Source of the DNA: Paraburkholderia podalyriae | Lineage (GTDB): Bacteria; Pseudomonadota; Gammaproteobacteria; Burkholderiales; Burkholderiaceae | Assembly: GCF_014397785.1 (NCBI RefSeq) | Contig: NZ_VZQQ01000009.1 | Coordinates: 124,001 to 188,000, forward strand | Length of the DNA stretch: 64,000 nucleotides | Direction of reading: 5' to 3' | Shown: positions 20,591-27,646 of the stretch, one piece after another | How positions within the stretch are numbered: position 1 is the stretch's first letter | How the letters are laid out: each line of letters begins with the position of its first letter | Notes under the pieces: generated by a model | What the model saw: only the letters and a program-made list of their open reading frames with translations | What the model was told of the DNA's origin: nothing | Database searches by the model: none | Translations under genes and position numbers: made by a program

Positions 20591-20703
20591 ACACGCCAGC
20601 GCGGGCTTTCGACAATGCATCAGATGACTACCCCGCAGGAACAGGTCATCAATTCCTTGTGGTCTCGCGCGCCGGCGCGGCTCAGGCGTTGGCGCGCGTT
20701 TCG

Positions 20704-20967
20704 TCAAGGTCCGAAAAACGTGTCGCAAAACTTGCCGGCCACATTGCACGTCTGTTGACCCGGAGGCTGCGCAACGATGCGCTCGGCCCCAGTCGAGCAC
20801 GCGGCCGTCGCGGCGACCGCGAATGTGATGACCAGCGTTGCGCGCAGCGCCGCCGTGCGACGCTTGCTCGCAGCGCGAGGCGAGGCGCGATTGTGATTGC
20901 AACTCGCGGAATCTGCGCGCTCGCGTGCATGGATGGCGCACGAGCGGTTTTGCCGGACGTCAGGCAT
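20704..20967 (-). CDS. Small hypothetical lipoprotein-like exported protein, 87 residues
   Basis: A good ribosome site (GAAGGAGAGCCGAA) precedes the ATG. A basic N-terminal stretch of about 40 residues is followed by a hydrophobic segment ending in a lipobox-like ATAAC. The short tail contains a Cys pair (QQTCNVAGKFCDTFFG). The long charged leader before the hydrophobic core is unusual for a lipoprotein, so translation could start further in. The family is not recognised. Confidence 0.5.
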   Translation of the reverse strand: MPDVRQNRSCAIHARERADSASCNHNRASPRAASKRRTAALRATLVITFAVAATAACSTGAERIVAQPPGQQTCNVAGKFCDTFFGP

Positions 20968-21306
20968 TTCGGCTCTCCTTCAACCTCGATACGCGTTGAT
21001 CGCGCTACGCTAACTCGATCGCGAACGAGGTAACGGAATGTGCGCGCAATCACCGCACCGCCAGTCGATATTTTGACCCAGATCACGCGTTGCAGTGGCG
21101 GGCGATCGCGCCAACCTCATTTCGAGCGCTGTATCACGAGGTCGCTCGAATTCTCGCCGCACGCCACGCAACGCGCGTGCCGACGGGGCTGCCTGCAACG
21201 CGACAGTTTCGGACACGTAGCGCGATTTATTTTTTTGGCGAACATCGGCGTATGCTGATTCCGGCGTTTTCCGACATCACCAGCAGGCCGGTACGACTTA
21301 CTGCCG
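20968..21306. other. Intergenic region upstream of two divergent small genes
   Basis: About 340 bp with no supported gene. It separates the minus-strand lipoprotein-like gene from the plus-strand 37-residue protein and presumably carries both promoters. An AT-rich patch (GCGATTTATTTTTTTGGCG) lies near 21225. No repeat or RNA structure was recognised. Confidence 0.4.
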
Positions 21307-21420
21307 ATGCCGCGCAAGCCGGACGAAAAATTGACCGCTCAACTGAAGACGTTGAAGCGACGCGCCATCAAGTGGGCGGCGACGCGGTACGGTCGAACCA
21401 TGACCCACGACGACGACTAA
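21307..21420 (+). CDS. 37-residue basic small protein
   Basis: The frame reads MPRKPDEKLTAQLKTLKRRA, continues IKWAATRYGRTM and ends with an acidic HDDD tail. It predicts one amphipathic basic helix. The stop lies 22 bp before the next GTG start, so the two may be cotranscribed. No clear ribosome site is visible and the family is unknown. Composition and tight spacing to the next gene are the only support. Confidence 0.4.
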   Translation: MPRKPDEKLTAQLKTLKRRAIKWAATRYGRTMTHDDD

Positions 21421-21442
21421 CAAGAAATCGGAGAGACCATCT

Positions 21443-21730
21443 GTGAAAGCCGCGCGTAGCTATAACGACGTCGCAAACGAATTGACGCACATCGGCGCGA
21501 TGGTCCAGCGCCTCGAACGGCTCGTTCAACGCGAGCGCGTCGAGTGGCATGCCACGGTGGTCGCGATGCCGGCTTACTGGCGCGCGCGCATCGAGGCTAA
21601 TGCCGAACTGCCGCCGGGGCTGCAGCCGCAAGCGCGCCTGCTGCTCGCTCGGCTCGATACGCTCGAAGCATGGAGCCAGCGCCGACCGAACGCGCGCGGC
21701 GGCGATGAGCGCCGCGCCGGTCGCGCGTGA
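21443..21730 (+). CDS. Hypothetical protein, 95 residues
   Basis: The GTG start is preceded by GGAGAGACC. The sequence is helical and soluble (NDVANELTHIGAMVQRLERLVQRERVEWHATV cut into two helices, then PAYWRARIEANAELP), with an Arg-rich tail. No family is recognised. It begins a run of small plus-strand genes ending in the hemerythrin-like protein. Confidence 0.55.
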   Translation: MKAARSYNDVANELTHIGAMVQRLERLVQRERVEWHATVVAMPAYWRARIEANAELPPGLQPQARLLLARLDTLEAWSQRRPNARGGDERRAGRA

Positions 21731-21780
21731 TCATCGCGCACCGGCACGATCACCCACTCACGCGGCGAAGGAAATGACAA

Positions 21781-22097
21781 TGCGGACCTACGAATACCAC
21801 GGGTTTACGATCGAGGTGACCGTCGAGACGGACTTCACGTTGCGCCCCGCCAGGCGCGCGGCGGTACGCACGCATTACGCGGCGGTGGTTCACGTCTATC
21901 AGGCAGATAATGCGATCGCAACGTTCTGCCCGCTGCGCTTCGATGCTGCCGGCGGCCGGCCGTTCGACAGCGAAGCCGATGCGTTGATGGGCGGATATAG
22001 CGCGGCGCGCAGAGTCGTCGACGATCTGTTCGCCCGCGCGGCGGATGCCGCGGACTCGGCGTTGAGCGCCCTCACGAGCAGCAAGGCGCTCCGCTAG
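21781..22097 (+). CDS. Hypothetical protein, 105 residues
   Basis: The frame begins MRTYEYHGFTIEVTVETDF and continues with YAAVVHVYQADNAIATFCPL, a compact beta-rich start followed by a helical C-terminus (GYSAARRVVDDLFARAA). The ATG at 21781 is preferred over one at 21775 because AAGGAA abuts the latter with no spacing. Uncharacterised relatives are common in Burkholderiaceae; no function is assigned. Confidence 0.6.
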
Positions 22098-22184
22098 CAG
22101 GCGCTGGCGCCGGGTCGATCGATAGCCGGGCAGCGGGAATGGCGCATGCGGTATCCGCGAGCACCCTTGCCCTGGAGAACCGCC

Positions 22185-22772
22185 ATGTCCAATGACGCCT
22201 CAGCGCTGTCGCCGTCGATCACGTCGATGATCCGCCTCGACCATATGCACGTGCTCGCGGCTTCGCACCGATACCACGCGTCCACGCCGTGGTGGCGCAA
22301 ACGCGCGATCGTCAACGGCGTGTGCGACGCGCTCGACATCCACGCGCAGCTGGAGGAAGAAATTTTCTACCCGGCGCTGGACCGCGCGCTCGGCCGTGAC
22401 GAAACACTGAGCAAAAGCCGTCTCGAACACGACGAGATGCGCGCGACGATCGCGAAGCTGCGCGGGATGGGCCCCGAGAACGCCGCCTACGACGGGATCT
22501 TTTTTCAACTAATCCGCGAAGTCGCCCATCATGTCGCCGACGAGGAAACCATCCTGCTGCCCGACGCCGAGCGCGCGCTGAAGAGCGATCTGCAGTCGCT
22601 CGGCGCCGCGATGACGCGCCGTCGGATGCAGTTGCTCGGCGAGCGTCCGATGGACATCGCGGTGAATGCGGCCGGCACGTTTCCGGTCGCCACGCTGCTG
22701 CTGGGATCGACTTTATTGCTCGCCCTGCGGCATTGGCTGCCGAGGCCGCGGCGCGCCACCCGCCGCGGATGA
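22185..22772 (+). CDS. Hemerythrin HHE-domain protein with C-terminal membrane segment
   Basis: The 195 residues contain the HHE cation-binding pattern: MIRLDHMHVLAASHRYH, ALDIHAQLEEEIFYPAL, SRLEHDEMRA and REVAHHVADEETILLP, with repeated His and Glu suited to a di-iron site. One hydrophobic helix (FPVATLLLGSTLLLAL) and a basic tail follow. A GGAGAACC ribosome site supports the ATG at 22185. Such proteins bind oxygen or respond to NO and redox stress. The nearby Hmp and manganese catalase genes suggest a shared oxidative or nitrosative stress setting. Confidence 0.82.
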   Translation: MSNDASALSPSITSMIRLDHMHVLAASHRYHASTPWWRKRAIVNGVCDALDIHAQLEEEIFYPALDRALGRDETLSKSRLEHDEMRATIAKLRGMGPENAAYDGIFFQLIREVAHHVADEETILLPDAERALKSDLQSLGAAMTRRRMQLLGERPMDIAVNAAGTFPVATLLLGSTLLLALRHWLPRPRRATRRG

Positions 22773-22828
22773 TCCGTCGCATCGAGGGTCGTCTTGGCGA
22801 CCATGTAGGGTGGCATTTCTTCAGAAAA

Positions 22829-23290
22829 TCACGGGGTTTGATTTTTCCTGAGCCGAAAGGCTTCGGCTTTCATCGCGCGCCGATACGCCGCCATGCGCCG
22901 CCACCCGTCAACGAAGCGCAACTGTGGACGCTCACGGTTCCGGCTAATCCACCACGGCCTTCCTCGCTTCGCGTACCAGTGCCACATTGCGGCCTCGCAG
23001 ATTTCCTGTTCGGTATCAGGACACACCCCGTCAATCACGTCCTCGATATACAGCGCATGCGCAACACCGTATTGCCAGTGGCACCACAGGTCATACCCGA
23101 TGAACCCAACCGTGAAAGCCAGCAGCATCAGCGGGTACTGTATCCATACTAGATCGCCCATGTCCTGCGCGACAAACCATCCCACCACGTTTGTATAAAC
23201 CGCCATGATAAGCATGCCTGCCCAGGTGAACCTGGTGAAGAATGGAACTAGCAGAATGGGAATCCGCCGCAGGTGCTGGGGGAACGTCAT
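22829..23290 (-). CDS. Unknown membrane protein, last gene of the type VI island (153 residues)
   Basis: Two hydrophobic segments near the N-terminus (FTWAGMLIMAVYTNVVGWFV and YPLMLLAFTVGFIGYDLW) are followed by a soluble, Trp/Arg-rich C-terminus (EICEAAMWHWYAKRGRPWW). Its ATG overlaps the stop of the 469-residue gene (ATGA), so the two are translationally coupled. No family is recognised. Its place at the end of a VgrG-Tle3-Tli3-PAAR operon suggests an accessory or protective role, which is inference only. Confidence 0.7.
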   Translation of the reverse strand: MTFPQHLRRIPILLVPFFTRFTWAGMLIMAVYTNVVGWFVAQDMGDLVWIQYPLMLLAFTVGFIGYDLWCHWQYGVAHALYIEDVIDGVCPDTEQEICEAAMWHWYAKRGRPWWISRNRERPQLRFVDGWRRMAAYRRAMKAEAFRLRKNQTP

Positions 23291-24696
23291 GACACTTCCT
23301 CGGCTGATGAATGCCGCAGACGGGTCGTGAACCTTTGACCAATCTTCCGCGCTTCCCAGAAGGCCAATGCGATCTGTGCAACGAATGTCAAAATCACGAG
23401 CCCGAATGAAACCCAGAACAGCATCGGATTGAGGCCGCCGGTCTCAACAGCCAGAAACATGAAGAAGGCCCATCCAAAGATCAGGGCCATAGTGAAGGAC
23501 GCGAGGCAGGGCGGATACATGAAATCCGAAGCCTCCTCGACAGGGGCTTCCTGCATCCCGACGACGTTCAGTCTCAGTCCCTCGGCGGACGGCGAAGCGA
23601 TCAACTGCGTTCCCTGTCCATGCTGGACCATTTGCGCCGCCAGCGTCTGAAGCAGTAACGCATTGACCGGGCCGGGCCTGCCGATGGCCTCGTCCACCGC
23701 ATGCACCGCGAGCGTCAGACCCGCGTCTCTGACCGCCGCGATACTTGCGTTATGCCCCTGCTTTGTCAGATCACTCATCCAGAGATGCTTGATCCGGTCG
23801 ACAGGCGTCTGTTCAGCCTTGATCAGCGCTTTCACTGCGTCCAGCACCGCATCCGGTGTGGAAGGAATCGGCCTGAAGATTCGTGCCTGCGGCCTGATCT
23901 TTCCGTTGTAGCGTGCGACGGCGGACGGCTTCGCCATCAGCATTCCCACTGCGGCTTCCGACCACAAAGGCTTTTCACCGTTTTCGTGCAACTGGCACGC
24001 GAGCACAATCACAAAGTCAGGCATCTCCCTCTCTTCGAACCATTCGTGGATTATCGCCTCCTTCGCATCGAACGGCTCTAGCTTGATGCGAGCGAGGCCG
24101 GGCAATTTCAGCCGTTGCCAGAGCGCCCTTAGCTCGGTCAGATGGTGTTCGCTGCCTGACTGCAGTACGACATCGAGCGAATGGTGCTGGCAGATGCGCG
24201 AAATATCACGGACAAACGGCGACAGCAATTGTTCGAGCACATATTCCAGCCGGGATTTCCCGTCGTGCGCGCCCACCTTCAGCGACAGCGTTTCCCCTGG
24301 ATTCGACGGCATGCTCCCCTCCAGACCGAGCAGCCGCTCGGCCAGTTCCGGTTCGGGTGTCAGCGCAAGGCTCCGGAGGATCACAACCTGCCCGCGGGTC
24401 CAGTGCTTCCACTGAACATGCGCTAACTTGCACAGAGCGTTCCAGAAACGTACGTCGCTTCTCCATCTTTCATGCGGAATATAAAGCGCCGCGCAAAGGG
24501 AACCGCCAAGCAGCGCCGGTAGCAACAGCAGCCGGACGAAGAAGTCCTCTGACACAACCGGCTTGCCCTGCGGCCATGTCAGAACGGTCATGACAGCGCC
24601 GACAACAAAGATCACAACGCACATCACTACGTAAAGCCAGACAGGCGGAGGCTTGCCGTACTCATATTCCGGCACATCAGGCAAATACCATTTCAT
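23287..24696 (-). CDS. Unknown four-helix membrane protein of the type VI island (469 residues)
   Basis: Two N-terminal membrane helices (WLYVVMCVVIFVVGAVM, LLLPALLGGSLCAALYI) and two C-terminal helices (FTMALIFGWAFFMFLAV, FWVSFGLVILTFVAQIAL) flank a soluble domain of about 300 residues. The gene overlaps the PAAR stop (ATGA). Its first codons, MKWY, also begin the truncated Tle3 copy upstream. That marks this gene start as one boundary of the duplicated cassette. Function unknown. Confidence 0.75.
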   Translation of the reverse strand: MKWYLPDVPEYEYGKPPPVWLYVVMCVVIFVVGAVMTVLTWPQGKPVVSEDFFVRLLLLPALLGGSLCAALYIPHERWRSDVRFWNALCKLAHVQWKHWTRGQVVILRSLALTPEPELAERLLGLEGSMPSNPGETLSLKVGAHDGKSRLEYVLEQLLSPFVRDISRICQHHSLDVVLQSGSEHHLTELRALWQRLKLPGLARIKLEPFDAKEAIIHEWFEEREMPDFVIVLACQLHENGEKPLWSEAAVGMLMAKPSAVARYNGKIRPQARIFRPIPSTPDAVLDAVKALIKAEQTPVDRIKHLWMSDLTKQGHNASIAAVRDAGLTLAVHAVDEAIGRPGPVNALLLQTLAAQMVQHGQGTQLIASPSAEGLRLNVVGMQEAPVEEASDFMYPPCLASFTMALIFGWAFFMFLAVETGGLNPMLFWVSFGLVILTFVAQIALAFWEARKIGQRFTTRLRHSSAEEVS

Positions 24697-24953
24697 GACC
24701 GGATGTTCACTCCATCGCTACTCGCCTTCACGGCGCTGCCACACGTCGTCCTGCATCCATCGACCGCCCATTTGCGACCGCCTTCGCTGTACCCCTCGCC
24801 ATGCTCGGTGATCGGATTGTCGCCGTGCTCCGGGCAACTCACGATGTCGCCAATCAACGCGACCTTTTTCCCGTCAACGGTGAAAGTGGATGTTGCCTTC
24901 TTCACAACGCCGCCGTGGCTTGTGCGGTCGCCTTCACGTACTGGTTTCGTCAT
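24693..24953 (-). CDS. PAAR-domain spike-tip protein, copy A
   Basis: The 86 residues carry the PAAR pattern: GDRTSHGGVV, IGDIVSCPEHGDN, GGRKWAVDGCRTTCG and a closing ASSDGVNIR. PAAR proteins cap the VgrG spike and can bridge it to effectors. The protein differs from the second PAAR (26615-26875) at four residues only (V/A, A/V, T/S, A/V). It overlaps the Tli3 stop by one base and the 469-residue gene by four. Confidence 0.9.
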   Translation of the reverse strand: MTKPVREGDRTSHGGVVKKATSTFTVDGKKVALIGDIVSCPEHGDNPITEHGEGYSEGGRKWAVDGCRTTCGSAVKASSDGVNIRS

Positions 24954-25723
24954 TATTCGCTCGCATTGGGATCGTGAATGGATGCGTCGCAGGTAAAGCG
25001 GTCAGCGCCAGAAGGCGTCCGAAGACCCGACGGCAACTTGACATTTTCCTGGATGCGAATGCCTTCGGGCAATTTTGGATTTCTTCCATATATGTAACCA
25101 AGCGCTAACGGATAACGGTCGGTGATCGATGGATCATTCAGCAGGTCGTGTGTTTCGGAAGTTACAGGCATCTCTCTTTCAGAAAGAGGCCTGTACTTAT
25201 AGGTAAACGTCGTGATGTACATCGCGTCCTTGGTAACCGAGATTACATACTTGTCGGAATCAGCAACCGGATCAAAACTTGTATGGTAGTTGTCGTAACG
25301 AGTCCAGTTAAAAGAGCGACCACCATCCGACGAATAAGCGACATAGTCGATACAACCTCGATCACCACATACATTTCTGGACACCCGAGGAATCGCCACG
25401 TTCATTCCGCTTGGATCGTCGATAATCAACCTTCCCCGAAACCCGGTTGGCCACATCAGGCCAATCTTCGTTCGCACGTCGGTTCGTGTATCGCTGTACC
25501 AGGCATAGCCGAGGCAGTGGTTATAGTTTTCCAGCGTGACGAAACGGTGATCGTCAATGCGATAGATGACCTGCGGCGGCACGTTGTAGTGCAGTTCCGG
25601 AATCTGGCGCGTCTTAATTGTTTGCTGGCTATGCTCAGTGTCATAGGTCAATTGCTGTTGACAGGCACTTAAGGCAAGTACGAGCGTCATGCTCAGGGCA
25701 CGAAAGGCATTAATTTTTCGCAT
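24953..25723 (-). CDS. tli3: Tli3-like T6SS immunity lipoprotein, intact copy
   Basis: The 256-residue protein starts with a lipoprotein signal (MRKINAFRALSMTLVLALSAC, lipobox LSAC), so it should be anchored in the periplasm. The mature part is beta-rich, with VPPQVIYRIDDHRFVTL, MWPTGFRGRLIID and CDASIHDPNAS. It starts 14 bp inside the end of the truncated tle3 copy, which rejects the longer frame. Tle3 effectors are encoded beside cognate immunity proteins of this type. It resembles the frameshifted copy at 26875-27646 with clear scattered differences, so specificity may differ. Confidence 0.8.
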   Translation of the reverse strand: MRKINAFRALSMTLVLALSACQQQLTYDTEHSQQTIKTRQIPELHYNVPPQVIYRIDDHRFVTLENYNHCLGYAWYSDTRTDVRTKIGLMWPTGFRGRLIIDDPSGMNVAIPRVSRNVCGDRGCIDYVAYSSDGGRSFNWTRYDNYHTSFDPVADSDKYVISVTKDAMYITTFTYKYRPLSEREMPVTSETHDLLNDPSITDRYPLALGYIYGRNPKLPEGIRIQENVKLPSGLRTPSGADRFTCDASIHDPNASE

Positions 25724-26618
25724 ACAGCGCCTCCTTGCGCAGTCGCTCGGCCTGCGCTTCCGTGATCGCATCGGCAACCGTTTCCTTATCGACTCCTTCC
25801 GGCACTGGCGGCACGTTCAGCGTCCCGTACGCGAAGTACGGATCGGTGTAGTTCAGCCAGTCTGCGTCACGTATCAACCGTGCCCAAAAATCCGGATTCT
25901 CGAATGAATCGCAAAAGCCGATTGGCAGATCCCACACTGCTACGCGCGTCATGAACGGCTCGAACTGGGGCAGCGTACTGTGATTGGTCGGCATCGGCTG
26001 GTAATCCTCGATCCGGTTCAGCATTTCCTGTTGAGTTTCGAGTCTTCCTGTTCGACCGGCGGCCGAATAGGGATCGTTCGGAAAAATTGTCTTCTCCCTG
26101 TCGTGAATGGATTCGAGATAGGGCACGCCGGGGTCAAGGTAGACGCCGTTATCATCGCGCGCGCCCAGGGCATCCTGATCGGAGCGTGCTTCCTCGAAGT
26201 AGCGGTTCATCTCCGTCGCGTACATCGACCCATCCTTCATCAGCGTGACGGTGCGCAAGGTGCGTTGCGACATTTCTTCAGCAGTGACCGGGTTCGGAAC
26301 CTGTTCGGCGTTGATGTTGACCTGCTGGTTGCCATCCGGCACTGTCCATAGCCGCATGCCCGCAGCGCGATGGTTGCCGTTCCAGAATTCGGTTGGGTTG
26401 ACTCCGGGCTCAGGATTCGGAATCGGCGGCAGCGAACCGAATCGCTTCATGCCGGGTTCGTCACCGCAGGGCGTTCCCCGCGCCAGCATGCGCTGCTTGA
26501 CCGTATCGCCCAGTTCGCCGATCAGTTCATTGGATACGCCCTGCCAGCCAATGCTCTGCAACGCACACGCCCCCATTACCCGATCATGCTTCCGCAAATC
26601 AGTTTGATACCATTTCAT
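25710..26618 (-). CDS. Truncated Tle3 effector copy: C-terminal 300 residues only
   Basis: From HDRVMG near residue 11 this 302-residue frame follows the C-terminal half of the full Tle3 at 27633-29618. The last 100 residues are nearly identical, and more changes lie in the middle (for example around LMKDGSMYATEMNRYF versus a longer MYKKDNVPRYF segment). The lipase motif SHSQG is absent. The opening MKWY matches the start of the 469-residue gene, and the ATG overlaps the PAAR stop (ATGA). It looks like an orphan C-terminal cassette with its own immunity gene. Whether it is translated is unknown. Confidence 0.75.
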   Translation of the reverse strand: MKWYQTDLRKHDRVMGACALQSIGWQGVSNELIGELGDTVKQRMLARGTPCGDEPGMKRFGSLPPIPNPEPGVNPTEFWNGNHRAAGMRLWTVPDGNQQVNINAEQVPNPVTAEEMSQRTLRTVTLMKDGSMYATEMNRYFEEARSDQDALGARDDNGVYLDPGVPYLESIHDREKTIFPNDPYSAAGRTGRLETQQEMLNRIEDYQPMPTNHSTLPQFEPFMTRVAVWDLPIGFCDSFENPDFWARLIRDADWLNYTDPYFAYGTLNVPPVPEGVDKETVADAITEAQAERLRKEALYAKN

Positions 26619-26875
26619 GACCGGATGTTCACTCCATCGCTACTCGCCTTCACCACGCTGCCACACGATGTCCTGCATCCATCGACCACCCATTTGCGAC
26701 CGCCTTCGCTGTACCCCTCGCCATGCTCGGTGATCGGATTGTCGCCGTGCTCCGGGCAGCTCACGATGTCGCCAATCAACGCGGCCTTTTTCCCATCAAC
26801 GGTGAAAGTGGATGTTGCCTTCTTCACAACGCCGCCGTGACTTGTGCGGTCGCCTTCACGTACTGGTTTCGTCAT
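26615..26875 (-). CDS. PAAR-domain spike-tip protein, copy B
   Basis: This is the 86-residue PAAR twin of copy A, with four amino-acid substitutions. It is placed after the frameshifted tli3 (TAATG, one-base overlap) and before the truncated tle3 (ATGA overlap). As the PAAR nearer to VgrG and full-length Tle3, it is the more likely partner in loading that effector. The two copies may be interchangeable. Confidence 0.9.
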   Translation of the reverse strand: MTKPVREGDRTSHGGVVKKATSTFTVDGKKAALIGDIVSCPEHGDNPITEHGEGYSEGGRKWVVDGCRTSCGSVVKASSDGVNIRS

Positions 26876-27646
26876 TATTCGCTCGCATTGGGATCGCGGA
26901 TGGATGCGTCGCAGGTAAAGCGGTCAGCGCCAGAAGGCGTCTGAAGACCCGACGGTAAGGTGGCGTTGACCTGTTTACCGACGCCCTCGGGCAGTTTCGC
27001 ATCCTTGCCGTAGACGTATCCCGGCGCTAATGGAAAACGGTTAGTACTTGACAGATCATTCTGCAGATCATACGGGTTAGAAGCGGAACGCTGCCCAGTG
27101 GTAGAGAGGGGAATATATTTATGTTCAAACAACGTGACGTACATCGCATCCTGCGTAACTGAAATCACGTACCTGTTGGAGTCTTCGACAGGATCGAAGC
27201 TTATTTCGCTCGTATCGTATCGAGCCCAATTAAATGTTCGTCCACCGTTGGGTCGAGTAGGCAACGTAGTTAATACAGCCTCTGTCACCACAGACGTTTC
27301 GTGATACACGGGGAACCGCCACGTTCATTCCGGTTGGATCGTCAATAATCAACCTTCCCCGGAACCCGGTTGGCCACATCAGGCCAATCTTCGTTCGCAC
27401 GTCGGTTCGTGTATCGTTGTACCAGGCGTAGCCGAGGCATCCGTTGTAGTCCTCCAGCGTGACATACCGGTGATCGTCGATGCGGTAGACCACTTGCGGC
27501 GGCACGTTATAGTGAACTTCTTCATACTGACCGGTCGCCAGGGCCTTCTGGTTGCGCTCCGCGTCGTAAACCCATTGCTGTTGACAGGCACTTAAGGCAA
27601 GTAAGAGCGTCATGCTCAGGGCACGAAAGGCATTAATTTTTCGCAT
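26875..27646 (-). pseudogene. tli3: Tli3-like immunity lipoprotein with +1 frameshift
   Basis: The N-terminal 137 codons match the intact Tli3, with the same signal peptide and LSAC lipobox, then end early after VAYSTQRWTNI. The rest of the protein continues in another frame from NGGRTFNWARYD. The locus is 772 bp against 771 bp for the intact copy. One surplus G in the run at 27250-27252 restores colinearity if removed. This is the immunity gene directly behind full-length tle3. A base-call error in the G run must be excluded. Confidence 0.8.

Larger units (their letters stand above)
24685..26588 (-). repeat. Duplicated effector cassette, unit A (tle3 C-terminus, tli3, PAAR)
   Basis: About 1.9 kb colinear with unit B at 26607-28514. 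It runs from the HDRVMG codons of Tle3 through tli3 and PAAR to the first four codons (MKWY) of the 469-residue gene. The ends are nearly identical and the middle is diverged, especially in tli3. Confidence 0.85.

Noticed and set aside
26875..27309. C-terminal Tli3 frame as an independent gene
   Set aside because: It lacks a signal peptide and ribosome site and matches the intact paralogue only as its second half, so it is part of the frameshifted gene.
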